DNA of 64,000 bases from Halopseudomonas xinjiangensis (GCA_011050525.1 DRFO01000012.1:124001-188000); one strand, 5' to 3'. Numbered from the stretch's first letter, positions 37,843 through 49,300 are shown. Notes: generated from the sequence alone by a model not told the origin. Program-made: numbers and translations.

Positions 37843-38895
37843 TCAGCAACGATACGGCGGGCCAGCCTTGGCCATCAGCGCATTGTATTCTTTGAAGATA
37901 TTTACCACCTTGGCGCAGCGGGGGCTGGTCTTGGCGATTTCATCCCAGAATTTCATGGCTTCCGCTTCAACGGTTGCCCATTCGGCATCGGGGATAGTGG
38001 TCAGCTCCAGCTTGCTGCCCTGCACCCGCAACTGCGCCTCGCCGCCCCAGTACCAGTGCTGGCGATAGTAGTTGGAACTATCCATGCTGAGTTTGAACAG
38101 GGTTTTCAGATGCTCGGGGACCTCGTCCCATTTCTCCTCATTGGCGAAATAGGAGCCGCACCATGCACCGGAAATGTTGTTGGTCAGAAAGTAATTGGTC
38201 ACGTCTGCCCAGCCTACTGTGTAATCCTCGGTAATGCCGGACCAGGCAATGCCGTCCAGTTCACCGGTCTGTATGGCAACCTCCACGTCTTCCCATGGAA
38301 GCGTCACCGGTACCACACCAAAGCGGGTCAGAAACTTGCCCGCAGTAGGAAAGGTAAAGATGCGCTTGCCCTTCAGGTCGTCGAGCTTGCGTATGGGTTC
38401 AACGGTGGCGAAGTTGCAGGGATCCCAGGCACCTGCGCCGAGCCATTTCACTCCCTTCACTTCGCCATAGGCTTCTTCCCAGATCTCATTGAGACCATAT
38501 TTTTCGAACAGCACGGGCACGTCCAGGCTGTAACGGGTGGCGAAGGGGAAATACCCGCCAAATACGGATACATCCACCGGCGCTGCGATGGAGTCGTCAT
38601 CGCTTTGCACCGCATCGATGGTGCCACGCTGCATTGCCCGGAAGAGTTCTCCGGTCGGCACCAGTTGATCGGCGAAATACAGCTGTATTTCCATCTCGCC
38701 GTTGGCCGCCTTGTTGAAGGCGTCGATGGATGGCTTGATCACGTGCTCCGCCAGCGCCGGGCCGGCATAGGTCTGTAATCGCCAGGTTATCTTCTTGGGT
38801 TCCTGGGCATAGATGTGGGAACTGCCCAGGGCGGCCGTGCCCACGGCCCCGGTGGTGATCGCTGCGTTTTTGAGAAAACTGCGTCTGGTGCTCAT
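37843..38895 (-). CDS. TRAP transporter substrate-binding protein (DctP type, Tat signal)
   Basis: A periplasmic solute receptor of 350 residues with a twin-arginine signal (STRRSFLKNAA ... SSHIYAQ). The mature part is typical DctP/Dct7 fold: WRLQTYAGPALAEH, FADQLVPTGELF and the TGELDGIAWSG strand. The conserved arginine that binds a carboxylate in most TRAP receptors cannot be assigned safely here. Receptors of this subgroup bind varied ligands, so the cargo is open. It lies 142 bp after dctM and 95 bp before the ligase gene. Confidence 0.93.
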   Translation of the reverse strand: MSTRRSFLKNAAITTGAVGTAALGSSHIYAQEPKKITWRLQTYAGPALAEHVIKPSIDAFNKAANGEMEIQLYFADQLVPTGELFRAMQRGTIDAVQSDDDSIAAPVDVSVFGGYFPFATRYSLDVPVLFEKYGLNEIWEEAYGEVKGVKWLGAGAWDPCNFATVEPIRKLDDLKGKRIFTFPTAGKFLTRFGVVPVTLPWEDVEVAIQTGELDGIAWSGITEDYTVGWADVTNYFLTNNISGAWCGSYFANEEKWDEVPEHLKTLFKLSMDSSNYYRQHWYWGGEAQLRVQGSKLELTTIPDAEWATVEAEAMKFWDEIAKTSPRCAKVVNIFKEYNALMAKAGPPYRC

Positions 38896-39037
38896 ACTGT
38901 GCTCTCCATGGTGGACTCAGATATCTTGCAACCGCATAGCGCTGCACCAACCGGCAGGGTCGAGGCAGTGTTCTCTCGGACCCGAAGGTCCTGATGATCG
39001 GATGCAGACCCACAGCACCCTTTGCTCATCTGTCATC

Positions 39038-40363
39038 TCAGCGACCGTAGTGCCACTCAGGCAACCACAGGGCAATCTGGGGGAACATCATGACCAGCAC
39101 CAGGGCGAGGATCATGATCAATACAAAGGGCGTTACCGACACGTAAATGTCGCGCAGGCTCACTTCCGGCGGGGCCATGGCACGCATCAGGAAAAGGTTA
39201 TAACCGAAGGGTGGCGTCATGTAGGCGACCTGGCAGGTAATGGTATACAGCACGCCATACCAGATCAGATCAAATCCCAAAGAGCCTACCAGCGGCACAT
39301 ACAGGGGCGCGACGATGACCAGCATGGCGGTGTCATCCAGAAACATGCCCATGATGATGAAGGAAAGCTGCATCATGATCAGGATCTGCCAGGGGGTCAT
39401 GTCCAGTTGATCCAGGAACAGTCCCTCGATTGCGCGCACAGCGCCCAGTCCATCGAAAACTGCGCCGAAACACAGCGCCGCCAGGATGATCCACATGAAC
39501 ATGCAGGTGATGGCCAGCGATTTGCGCAGGGTTTCTTCCATCACCGAACGCGTCAGCCGACCTTTCAACAGCGCTGCCAGGGTAGCGCTAGCGGCGCCTA
39601 CGGCGGAACTTTCCACCAGACTGGTGTAACCCATCAGAAACAGCCCGGTCATGGAAAAGAAAATCAGCAATGGGATAATGCCCGCGTTCAGCAGGCGAAG
39701 CTTTTCCCTGAGCGTAATAGCCTGACGTTCGGCCTCCGGCAATGCCGGGCCGAGCGCTGGCTGCAGCCGACAGCGAACCGCAATGTAGAGAATGAACAGT
39801 CCCGCCATGAGCAGGCCGGGGAACACGCCGGCGAGCCATAGCTGCCCTACCGGTTGCCGGGCGATCATGCCGTAGAGCACCAGCACCACGCTTGGCGGGA
39901 TAAGGATGCCCAGAGAACTGCCCGCCTGGATCACCCCGGTCACCATGATCTTGTCATAACCCCGGCGTAGCAACTCGGGCAACGCTATGCTGGCGCCGAT
40001 TGCCATGCCCGCCACGCTGAGACCGTTCATGGCCGAAATGGCAACCATCAGTGCAATAGTTCCAATAGCCAGACCGCCGTTCACCGGGCCCATCCACACA
40101 TGGAACATACGATATAGATCTTCGGCCAATCCCGATTCCGACAGCATGTACCCCATGTAGATGAAAAGTGGCAGCGTCAGCAGCGGATACCACTTCATCA
40201 GCTTCATGGCGGAGCTGAAGGCCATTTCCGAGCCGCCATCACCCCAGAGCAGCAAAGCTGACGCCACGGCAACGAATCCGATTGCGCCGAATACTCTCTT
40301 GCCGGTCATCAACAGCAGCATCATGCTGGAAAACATCAGGAGGGCTATGACTTCGTAACTCAT
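39038..40363 (-). CDS. TRAP transporter large permease (DctM)
   Basis: A 441-residue inner-membrane protein with about a dozen helices; the sodium-driven transport subunit. Typical motifs: GMAIGASIALPELLRRGY, SSLGILIPPSVVLVLYG and YMTPPFGYNLFLMRA. The start overlaps the dctQ stop (ATGA). Confidence 0.95.
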   Translation of the reverse strand: MSYEVIALLMFSSMMLLLMTGKRVFGAIGFVAVASALLLWGDGGSEMAFSSAMKLMKWYPLLTLPLFIYMGYMLSESGLAEDLYRMFHVWMGPVNGGLAIGTIALMVAISAMNGLSVAGMAIGASIALPELLRRGYDKIMVTGVIQAGSSLGILIPPSVVLVLYGMIARQPVGQLWLAGVFPGLLMAGLFILYIAVRCRLQPALGPALPEAERQAITLREKLRLLNAGIIPLLIFFSMTGLFLMGYTSLVESSAVGAASATLAALLKGRLTRSVMEETLRKSLAITCMFMWIILAALCFGAVFDGLGAVRAIEGLFLDQLDMTPWQILIMMQLSFIIMGMFLDDTAMLVIVAPLYVPLVGSLGFDLIWYGVLYTITCQVAYMTPPFGYNLFLMRAMAPPEVSLRDIYVSVTPFVLIMILALVLVMMFPQIALWLPEWHYGR

Positions 40364-40869
40364 TCGATCGGCTTCCCTCGTGCCTGGGCCACGTCCCGGA
40401 AAAAGGTCGCGAGCGTCTGCAGCAGCATCATTGCCACGCCAAAGGTCATGATGATCTTGATCGGAGCCATGCTCGGCGACCAGGCCGAGTAGCTGGTCTC
40501 GTCATACTCCAGTGCATAGGCGGTAGACGAGACGCCCCCGTACAGCAGGAAACACAGGTAGAAAACCAGTAGCAGAATGGTAAAGGCGTCCACTGCCGCG
40601 CGCCTTCGCGGCGACCAATTGCCGTAGAGCAGATCCATGCGCACGTGCGCATCGAGTTGCATGGAATAGGCGCCGCCCAGCAGGAAATACGTCACCATCA
40701 GAAACTGGGCGACTTCAAGGGTCCATATGGAAGGAAAGAAAAAAGTCTTGCTGATCGAGGAATACAACAATACGCCGATCATGACGAAGATCAGATACAT
40801 GGCCGCCCGACCGATCAGCCGGTTCAGAGCATCGACTGCCTTAACGAACATCCGGATCGTCCTGGGCAT
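40360..40869 (-). CDS. TRAP transporter small permease (DctQ)
   Basis: A 169-residue protein with four membrane helices (about 17-39, 50-70, 90-112, 133-155), the usual DctQ layout, including LEVAQFLMVTYFLLGGAYSMQLDAHVRMD. First gene of the operon. The start may be six codons later (40851), where AGGA lies at better spacing. Confidence 0.93.
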   Translation of the reverse strand: MPRTIRMFVKAVDALNRLIGRAAMYLIFVMIGVLLYSSISKTFFFPSIWTLEVAQFLMVTYFLLGGAYSMQLDAHVRMDLLYGNWSPRRRAAVDAFTILLLVFYLCFLLYGGVSSTAYALEYDETSYSAWSPSMAPIKIIMTFGVAMMLLQTLATFFRDVAQARGKPIE

Positions 40870-40968
40870 GCAAGACTCGTCTGTTGAAGGTATGTCAATC
40901 GAATATAGTCGAGGTTTGCCGTAACGCTAACGAAGCGGCAAAAAAAGCGGCACGCAAGGCAGATGCAG

Positions 40969-40999
40969 AAAGCCCGCCACCTGGGAGTGACGGGCTTTT
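40969..40999 (-). terminator. Terminator after katE
   Basis: AAGCCCGCCAC pairs with GTGACGGGCTT, followed by a T tract on the plus strand and a shorter one on the minus strand. It lies 16 bp after the katE stop codon and upstream of the TRAP operon, insulating the two. Confidence 0.7.
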
Positions 41000-41014
41000 T
41001 ACTGGCAACCGCTA

Positions 41015-43147
41015 TCAGGCCGGGATGGCCTTGGCCTTCGGTTCGCGCGCCCAGACCCGATGTTTGGCCATGGCTGCGACGAATTTGTCTCCCAGTTCGC
41101 CCCCTTTGCTTGCCAATAGCAGGCCCTCGTCCGGATCCAGTCTGAGATGGCTGGCGAGCGATCCCGCATCACCGCACAGTGCAATTGCCTTGAGGTGCTT
41201 GTAGGCCTCCAGCAGATAATGCTGGGCATTGCCGTCAGCCGCCATGGCCTTGGCCGCCGCCGCACCCCCAGGAACGAATACCGCATCGAAGGCGATGGAA
41301 GGCAAACCTTCCATCGAAGCGTCTGGAATCAACTCACTGCCACCTGCCGTGGTAACCGGCGAAGCTGACATGCCGATCAACTTGCTCATGGCGCCCTCTT
41401 TCATGAGCAGGTCCTTGATATAGGTGATGTCGCTTTCCTCAACCCCATCGGTCACCAAAATCGCCACCTTGCGCGACTTGATGTTGCCTGCAAGCAGATT
41501 GACCTGGCTGAGCGCCGGGGATTCGTTGAGGCTCTGCTTGCGAGCCGCCACAGTTGGGCCAGTCGGCGCGGCGACGCCCACATTCTTTGCCACACGGGTG
41601 GCGAGGGTCATGTCGATATTCGCCAGAATCTCGTTGACCTGACGCTCACGTATGAACAAACGCTCAACTTTGGCCAGCTCAAAGCTGTAGGCGCTGATGA
41701 TGTGTTCCTTCTCCGGCGGGCTCATGCTGTTCCAGAACAGCGTTGCCTGGGAAAAGTGATCCCCAAAGGATTCACTGCGATTGCGGATCTTGGTGCCTGA
41801 AACACGCTCCGGATACGACTCGAAGCCGCCGCCGCTGGGTGCTGGTGGGGTTTCCTTCGGCCAGCCACTATCGATCGAGTTGGGCTCATAGGACGCCCTC
41901 CCCTTGTTGATGGCCTGCCGGTGCAGGGCGTCACGCTGGTTGTTATGCACCGGGCTGACCGGACGGTTGATCGGAATCTCGTTGAAATTCGGACCACCGA
42001 GACGCAGCAGCTGAGTGTCGGTATAAGAAAACAGACGACCCTGCAAAAGCGGATCATTGGTAAAATCGATGCCTGGAACGATGTGACCGATATGGAAGGC
42101 GGCCTGTTCGGTTTCGGCGAAGAAGTTATCAGGGTTGCGGTTCAGCGTCATTTTGCCTACCACGCGCACCGGCACCAGTTCTTCAGGGATGATCTTGGTC
42201 GCGTCGAGCAAGTCGAAGTCGAACTTGTGCTCATCCTCCTCGGGTACCACCTGGATACCCAGCTCCCATTCAGGATAATCGCCCTTTTCGATATCTTCCC
42301 ACAGCATGCGTCGGTTGAAATCCGGATCTTTACCGGCGAGTTTCTGCGCCTCGTCCCAAACCAGGGAATAGACCCCGGAAACCGGCCGCCAGTGAAATTT
42401 CACGAATACGCTTTTACCCTCGGCATTGATCATACGGAAGGTATGCACGCCGAAGCCCTGCATGCCGCGAAAATGCACTGGGATGGCCCGGTCAGACATC
42501 ACCCAGAGCACCATATGAGCTGATTCGGGGGTCAGGGATACGAAGTCCCAAAAGGTGTCATGGGCCGATTGGCCAGTGGGGATTTCGTTGTGCGGCTCGG
42601 GTTTCACCGCATGCACGAAATCGGGAAACTTGATGGCGTCCTGGATAAAGAAAACCGGCATATTATTGCCAACCAGATCAAAATTGCCTTCGTCGGTGTA
42701 GAACTTGGTAGCAAAGCCGCGTACGTCGCGCACCGTGTCTGCCGAGCCCCGCGGCCCCTGCACGGTGGAAAAACGTACGAACACCGGGGTTTTCTTGGAC
42801 GGATCGTTGAGAAAGTCGGCTTTGGTCAAATCGGACAACGGCTCGTATACCTGAAAATAACCGTGGGCAGCCGAGCCGCGGGCATGCACCACGCGTTCGG
42901 GGATGCGTTCGTGGTCAAAATGCATGATCTTCTCACGCATGATGAAATCTTCGAGCAGCGAAGGCCCGCGGTCGCCGGCCTTGAGGGTGTTCTGATTGTC
43001 GGCAATTCGGGTGCCGGTGTTGGTGGTGAGCGCACGGTCTGTGGCATCTTCCCTGAATCGCTCCAGTTGGTCGATTTTTTCGCTGGTATTGCTGCGGTCC
43101 GGTGTATCGGTCCCCGCTAGTTCGCTTGATTTCTTGTCATTGGACAT
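41015..43147 (-). CDS. katE: Large-subunit catalase HPII
   Basis: Converts hydrogen peroxide to water and oxygen. The 710-residue monofunctional haem catalase has the catalytic His88 in [14 protein letters not shown], the distal [12 protein letters not shown] segment and the haem tyrosine in [15 protein letters not shown]-terminal DJ-1/class I amidotransferase-like domain (from about 560: [14 protein letters not shown]) is the mark of the large-subunit type. GGAG lies eight bases before the ATG. Monocistronic. Confidence 0.96.
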   Translation of the reverse strand: MSNDKKSSELAGTDTPDRSNTSEKIDQLERFREDATDRALTTNTGTRIADNQNTLKAGDRGPSLLEDFIMREKIMHFDHERIPERVVHARGSAAHGYFQVYEPLSDLTKADFLNDPSKKTPVFVRFSTVQGPRGSADTVRDVRGFATKFYTDEGNFDLVGNNMPVFFIQDAIKFPDFVHAVKPEPHNEIPTGQSAHDTFWDFVSLTPESAHMVLWVMSDRAIPVHFRGMQGFGVHTFRMINAEGKSVFVKFHWRPVSGVYSLVWDEAQKLAGKDPDFNRRMLWEDIEKGDYPEWELGIQVVPEEDEHKFDFDLLDATKIIPEELVPVRVVGKMTLNRNPDNFFAETEQAAFHIGHIVPGIDFTNDPLLQGRLFSYTDTQLLRLGGPNFNEIPINRPVSPVHNNQRDALHRQAINKGRASYEPNSIDSGWPKETPPAPSGGGFESYPERVSGTKIRNRSESFGDHFSQATLFWNSMSPPEKEHIISAYSFELAKVERLFIRERQVNEILANIDMTLATRVAKNVGVAAPTGPTVAARKQSLNESPALSQVNLLAGNIKSRKVAILVTDGVEESDITYIKDLLMKEGAMSKLIGMSASPVTTAGGSELIPDASMEGLPSIAFDAVFVPGGAAAAKAMAADGNAQHYLLEAYKHLKAIALCGDAGSLASHLRLDPDEGLLLASKGGELGDKFVAAMAKHRVWAREPKAKAIPA

Positions 43148-43328
43148 CGGCTGGTCTCCAGCATACTGGGTGATGGAAAGTCACTACGCATTCATGCAGT
43201 TAACAATGGGCGCAAGAACCTCCTAGTATGGGAACCCCGGCGGACCGGTCCGTTCGCTTGAAATGATAGATTTAATTCATGGACTGAATTGATTTATTGC
43301 ATAGCTCAGCCGAGTTCGCGGACGCTTA

Positions 43329-44327
43329 TCAGTCAGGCATGTCCCAGCCCGGCACGCCCTGGCGAATCATCCTTGAAAAATCGTCCGCATCGCCAGCTTG
43401 CAGGGCCCTGTCGGTAATGTTTCCGCGTTCGCGCAGTGTGTCCAGTGGAAGGGGTTCAAGCCCGCCTACCTCCTTGACGTATGACGGCAGATAGGAAGAA
43501 AGGAACAGGCGATAATCGATGGGCAGGCCATCCACGATCTGCTCCATCATGTTGTAGACGATGATCGTGCAGTTGGCCGTAACGGTATGATAAAACCGGG
43601 CGTTGCGCGCCAGCCGGTTAGCTTCTGTGACGTAGGCGGTAAACAGTTGACGCATGGCTTCCTGCGGCATATTCACGCTGTAGAGATGCGCGTCTTCACC
43701 GCGGATATTCGTGCGCACCCGCACCGCATCGCTTTCATCGGTGGCCAGCACATCCAGCTCGAACTTCTTGAAGAAGCCGCCAACGGCGGAAAAGGTTTCC
43801 TGGCGTTCGCGGCGAATTTCCACGGTAAAGGTGACGAACTCATCGTTGCCGAAACCGAACGACACCAATATGTGCGCGATGCCAGGCATTCCCCATTCGG
43901 AGGTAATCAGGTCGACGGTTTCCAGCCTGGACAGATTGTATTTCCGGGTTTCCCAGCGCACGTCATAGTCATCTTCGGTGCGCCAGGAAAAATTTCTCAC
44001 GTCGAACAGGGTAGCCTGATCGCCTTCGATGGCTCCGGTGGTGATGCGGGCCAGATCGTCCGCCCAGTCTCGATCATGGGCTGGCTCCAGACTGCCCCAC
44101 CAGACCAGAAGAGCGACATACATCGCAGGATAGATAAGCACCGCAATCCAGGGTTTGCCGCTCCACAGACATACGGTCAGCACCGCCACCAGCAAAGTCC
44201 ACAGAATTACGACCCCCGCGCGAATCGCGCCGCTCCAGGGAAGCTGAAACCACAACGCCAGGATCGCCCAGACACTGGTGAGAATGACTGCAAGGCTGAA
44301 AACAGAAAGCAGTGCTATGCGAAGCAT
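43329..44327 (-). CDS. DUF4105 membrane-anchored protein
   Basis: A 332-residue protein with three to four N-terminal membrane helices (about 5-90) and a C-terminal DUF4105-like domain: VRNFSWRTEDDYDVRWETR, then YNLSRLETVDLI, HILVSFGFGNDEFVTFTVE and the NCTIIVYNM segment near 260. That Asn-Cys-Thr segment resembles the catalytic cysteine region of papain-like folds, but activity has not been shown to my knowledge. It starts 37 bp after the upstream membrane protein and is probably co-transcribed. Confidence 0.85.
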   Translation of the reverse strand: MLRIALLSVFSLAVILTSVWAILALWFQLPWSGAIRAGVVILWTLLVAVLTVCLWSGKPWIAVLIYPAMYVALLVWWGSLEPAHDRDWADDLARITTGAIEGDQATLFDVRNFSWRTEDDYDVRWETRKYNLSRLETVDLITSEWGMPGIAHILVSFGFGNDEFVTFTVEIRRERQETFSAVGGFFKKFELDVLATDESDAVRVRTNIRGEDAHLYSVNMPQEAMRQLFTAYVTEANRLARNARFYHTVTANCTIIVYNMMEQIVDGLPIDYRLFLSSYLPSYVKEVGGLEPLPLDTLRERGNITDRALQAGDADDFSRMIRQGVPGWDMPD

Positions 44328-44364
44328 CCATTACCTCGGTTGAGTTCCGTAGTGCTATTTATTA

Positions 44365-44892
44365 TCAGCCAATATCCGCGAGCTGTATCCATAGCGCGAA
44401 AATACCTAGAAACGCCCAGAAAGTCGAAAACAGCCACGGCGTTCGCTTGGAGAACGTCAGCGACTTTCGCTGTCCGGAATCACTCGACTCCCAGTCGGAA
44501 AACAAGGGCGAGTCGTCGTAGGCGCGTCCTATAGTCGGGTGGCTGTTAAGCAGACCGCTCTGTTTGAGATACCAATGCTCAATAATGTCACATGCCGCCT
44601 TGATGCCAGGCCAGGCGCTCACCCCGCTGAGGATGCCGAACAAGGCCATCGTGGCAGGTACGACCAGGGTAAACAGAGGACCCCACTCGGGATTGGTGAT
44701 AGCCATTGACGAAGCATAAGCAATTACCAGAAATGACTGGGACGACAGATAGGCATTCGTCCGGCTCGCCAGATTGCCGGTTTCGTTGTAGATCTCCCGG
44801 CGATAGAAATCCAGTCGATCCTTGGGCGAGACGAACATCGCCTGGCCCGAATCCTTGATTGCCTGTTGGGGCGTTTGCGGTGTAATGATCAT
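44365..44892 (-). CDS. Unassigned membrane protein
   Basis: The 175-residue product is soluble for about 50 residues (DRLDFYRREIYNETGNLASR), has two hydrophobic helices around 52-95, a hydrophilic loop, and a third helix at the C-terminus (WLFSTFWAFLGIFALWIQL). I do not recognise the family; the layout is somewhat like RipA/SLATT-type small membrane proteins. The ribosome binding site is weak. It is divergent from the RND efflux operon. Confidence 0.7.
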   Translation of the reverse strand: MIITPQTPQQAIKDSGQAMFVSPKDRLDFYRREIYNETGNLASRTNAYLSSQSFLVIAYASSMAITNPEWGPLFTLVVPATMALFGILSGVSAWPGIKAACDIIEHWYLKQSGLLNSHPTIGRAYDDSPLFSDWESSDSGQRKSLTFSKRTPWLFSTFWAFLGIFALWIQLADIG

Positions 44893-45119
44893 GGCGACAA
44901 CGGTGATAGTTGATTTGAACCAATGTAGAAATTCTCCTCGCCTACAAGTTCAAACATGAAAATCAGACAAGCGCTGGTGAAACATCCCGATGCATAAGCA
45001 CTGTCGGTTTCATAGTTGCTGCAAAGGTATGCTGGAACCGCTTTGCCATCGAACGGTCGAGAGTAAGGTCAGGTGAGCCTGTAGTGCGACCTGGTTCACA
45101 AGCGGATTAAGGATGGAAG

Positions 45120-46307
45120 ATGAGGAAGCTATCTGGACCACGGGTGCTGTTGATACTGGCTACGATGTCCCTGCTGGCCTGCGGAGAAGAAGAGCAACAA
45201 TCTTCCGAGCCACGCCCTCCTCCCCGTGTCGACGTGTTCACTGTTGAGGCGCAACCGGTTACCAATATCGTGGAACTGCCTGGCCGTGTTCAGGCAGTAG
45301 CCATTGCCGAAGTCCGCGCCCGGGTCGACGGAATCATCCAGAAGCGGCTCTATGAAGAAGGCACCGATGTCGAAGCGGGGGAACAACTGTTCCAGATCGA
45401 CCCGCGTGAGATGCAGGCCAGCCTCAACGCTGCGCAGGCAGCCCTCGACAGGGCCGAGGCCACAGCCGCCAACGCTGCCCAGGACGTAGAACGCTACGAA
45501 GGCCTGGTAGCCAAGCAGGCGATAAGCCAGCAGGAATACGATACGGCGCAGGCGCGCTTGCGCACCGCCCAGGCGGATGTTTCCGAGGCCGAAGCGGCGG
45601 TCGAGTCGGCAGAGCTCGATCTGGGCTATACGCGGGTCGAGTCGCCTATCGACGGGGTCGCGGGACGCGCCGAGGTAACAGTTGGTGCGCTGGTAACAGC
45701 CGCCAACGGTACGCTACTGACACGGGTGGAACAGTTCGACCCGGTTTACGTCAATTTTTCGCAGTCCAGCTCGGACCTACTGGCGTTACGCGCGCAGGTT
45801 GCCTCTGGCGAACTGGAACTGCCGGGGAAAGGCCGGGTTGCGGTGAATCTCATCCTCGAAAATGGCGGTGAGTACCCGCACACGGGGTATGTCGACTTCC
45901 TCGCCATGTCTATCGATAGGTCTACGGGTACGGTGGCCATTCGGGCCCAGGTGCCCAATCCTGATCGGTTGTTGTTACCCGGCCAGTTCGTCAGGGCGAG
46001 AATTCAGGCAGGTACGCGTCCGAGCGGATTGATCATTCCGCAGCGCGCCGTGATGATCACCGAGCGCGGTGCCAGCGTGATGGTGGTGAGTCAGGACAAT
46101 GTCGCCAGTTCACGGGATATAGAAGTTGGCGACATGCGTGACGGCAACTGGGTAGTGCGCAGCGGGCTGCAACCCGGAGAGCGGGTAATCGTCGAAGGTT
46201 GGCAGAACGTGCGGCCGGGGTCACCGGTCTCTCCAGTACCCGTGACCGCTGAAGGTCGCGATAACCAGCAAAGACAAAGCCCACCGGTTGAGGCTGCAGC
46301 CGAATGA
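45120..46307 (+). CDS. RND efflux periplasmic adaptor (MexA/AcrA family lipoprotein)
   Basis: Links the inner-membrane pump to the outer-membrane channel. The 395 residues begin with a lipoprotein signal (SLLACGEE; lipidated Cys near 21), then the barrel-sandwich halves (VRARVDGIIQKRLYEEGTDV, YTRVESPIDGVAGR) around a coiled-coil hairpin of about residues 95-165, and the membrane-proximal domain. ATGA overlap with the pump gene. No repressor gene is adjacent. Confidence 0.94.
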   Translation: MRKLSGPRVLLILATMSLLACGEEEQQSSEPRPPPRVDVFTVEAQPVTNIVELPGRVQAVAIAEVRARVDGIIQKRLYEEGTDVEAGEQLFQIDPREMQASLNAAQAALDRAEATAANAAQDVERYEGLVAKQAISQQEYDTAQARLRTAQADVSEAEAAVESAELDLGYTRVESPIDGVAGRAEVTVGALVTAANGTLLTRVEQFDPVYVNFSQSSSDLLALRAQVASGELELPGKGRVAVNLILENGGEYPHTGYVDFLAMSIDRSTGTVAIRAQVPNPDRLLLPGQFVRARIQAGTRPSGLIIPQRAVMITERGASVMVVSQDNVASSRDIEVGDMRDGNWVVRSGLQPGERVIVEGWQNVRPGSPVSPVPVTAEGRDNQQRQSPPVEAAAE

Positions 46308-49300
46308 CGCCCACGTTCTTTATTCGTCGCCCGGTTTTCGCCTGGGTTATTGCTCTCGGAATTCTACTAGGTGGCGCCCTCGCTCTTCGCAGCCTGCCTG
46401 TGGAGCAGTATCCTTCAATCGCCCCGCCGTCGCTGAGCATCAACGTCACCTACCCTGGCGCCGACGCCTCCGTTCTCGAAACCAACGTGACGCAAATCAT
46501 CGAGGAGGAACTCAACGGCGTCGACGGCTATCTGTACATGGATTCGACCAGCCGGTCGAACGGCAGTGCTTCCATAACGCTCACGCTGGAACCCGGCACC
46601 GATATCGACGTGGCGCAAATGGAGGTGCAAAACCTGCTGAGCCGCGTTGAACAGCGGCTTCCCGAGGAGGTGCGACGTCAGGGAATACGCGTATTCCAGG
46701 CCTCATCGAGCTTCGCCCTTATCGTCTCGATCATGTCTGAAAGCGGCGACATGAGCAGCCTGGAGCTAGGGCATTACGCGACCAGCAACATCATCAGCGA
46801 ACTGCGACGTGTGGAGGGTGTGGGCGATATCCGCGAATTCTACACGCCCTACGCCATGCGTATCTGGCTGAATCCCGACCGGCTGGCCAGTTTCGGCATT
46901 GCTGCAAGTGAAGCGTTGAACGCCGTGCGGGAGCAAAATAGCCAGGCGGCCGGCGGTGCCCTGGGCGACCTGCCGCTCAGTGAGGGGATCCAGATCACTG
47001 CACCACTGGAAACCCGCGGCCGCTTCACCACCCCCGAGGAATTTGCCGCGATCATTCTGCGCGCCGATCCCGATGGTTCAGTGATTCGCCTGCGCGATGT
47101 TGCTCGGGTGGAGCTTGGCGCGCAGAACTACAACTCCAGAAGCGAACTGAATGGTCAACCTACCGCGGGGCTCGCAATTCAGCTCGCTCCGGGCGCCAAC
47201 GCCCTGGATACGGCCCAGGCGGTCAAGGAACGCATGGCCGAGCTGGAGTCAGGCTTTCCGGATGACATCACCTGGACAGTTCCCTTCGACTCGACGCCTT
47301 TCATATCGGCTTCGATCAAAGAGGTCCTGGCAACCCTGCTTCAGGCAATGGGGCTGGTTGTGCTGGTGATGCTGGTGTTTCTGCAGAACTGGCGTACGAC
47401 CATTATCCCGACCATCGTAATACCCATCACACTGATCGGCACCTGCCTTGGCCTCTGGCTGTTCGGCTTCTCCATCAATCTGTTGAGTCTATTCGGTATG
47501 GTCTTGGCCATAGGCACGTTGGTGGACGACACCATTGTGGTAGTCGAGAACGTCAAACGCTTGATCGACGAGGAGGGCCTTGCGCCCTACGAAGCCACCG
47601 TCAAGGCAATGGGCGAAGTCTCTGCAGCCATCATCGGCACCACTCTCGCCTTGATTGCAGTATTCGTTCCGCTGGCCTTTTTTCCAGGGTCTACGGGCGG
47701 CATCTATCGTCAGTTCGCGGTGACGCTGTCTATCGCGGTGGCTATTTCAACCCTATTAGCCCTGACCCTGACCCCGGCCCTGTGTGCGACCCTGCTCAAG
47801 CCCCGTAAGGAGGATTCTGACAAGCCTGACTGGAGCCAGCGCATTTTTGCCCCGTTCAACCGGGGCATGGAAAGCGTGTCTGAGCGTTATAACCGAGCGG
47901 TAGGCGGTATCCTGGCACGCCCTGCTCTTTTTCTGTTGGGATTCGTCGCATTGATGATACTGACTGCCTTCCTGTTTATGCGCATGCCCAGCGCCTTCCT
48001 GCCAGAAGAGGATCAAGGCTCGGTAATGACAGTCATCCAGGCACCGCCTGGGTCGACCATTAAGCGTACGGCCGAAGCAATGGAGCAGGTGCAGGATTTT
48101 TATGCCGCGCAGCCCATCGTGGATGACACCATCGGCGTGTTCGGCTTCAGCTTCTTCGGGCAGGGTCAGGCCCATGCCATGGCCTTTGTGCGCTTGACGC
48201 CCTGGGGTGAAAGACCCGACGAAGACCAGAGTGCCCAAGCGCTGGTACGCAAGGCGATGGGGGCGTTTTCGCAGATTCAGGAAGCGCGCGTATTTGCCCT
48301 GAACCCACCATCCATACCTTCACTGGGCGTTTCAGGCGGGTTCAGCTTCAAACTGGAAGACCGCGGCGGCAACGGCTATGAAGCGCTGCTCGCTGCTCGC
48401 GACAAGTTGGTGGCAACCGCCAACCAGAGCGAGATTCTTGAAGGCGTACGCCCGGAAGGAGCTGATCAGGCGCCCAAATTGCGGGTGGACATCGACCGGA
48501 TCAAGGCACGCGCCCTGGGCTTGTCCATCAGCGACGTCAATACCGCACTGGGGACGGCCTTCGGTAGCGCTTACGCGAATGACTTCAATCTGGATGGGCG
48601 AGTCCTGCAGGTGCTGCTGCAAGCTGACTCGCCGTATCGCATGACGCCCGAGGATGTAACCAGCCTCAAGGTAATCAATGATCAAGGCGACAACGTACCG
48701 TTTGGCGCCTTCTCGACGGTCGGCTGGACGCAGGGCCCTACCCAGCTGCAGCGATATAACGGCTACCCTGCTGTGACCATTTCCGGTAACGCCGGCGCCG
48801 AATACACCACAGGCGAAGCCATGGCTGAAATGGCGCGCCTGGCCGGGGAACTGCCATCGGGGTTTGCCTTTGAATGGTCTGGCGCATCCTATGAGGAACA
48901 ACAGGCGTCCGGCCAGGTTGGTTTGCTGCTGGGACTGTCGATGCTGGTAGTGCTGATGGTTCTGGCTGCGCTGTATGAGAGCTGGACGATTCCGATTGCG
49001 GTATTGCTGGTGGTACCCTTCGGTGCGCTGGGCGCCATCCTTTTCGCCATGATGCGCGACCTTCCGGCGAATGTTTACTTCAATGTCGGACTGGTAACCA
49101 TCATCGGCCTGTCAGCCAAGAATGCCATTCTGATTGTCGAGTTCGCGATCGAAGAGGAAAACCGCGGCAAATCCCTTGTCGATGCGGTGATGAGCGCGGC
49201 GCGGTTGCGTTTTCGCCCTGTTTTGATGACCTCCCTCACCTTCATTCTTGGCATGCTGCCGCTGGTGCTATCCAGCGGAGCGGGTGCGGCGGGTCGGATT

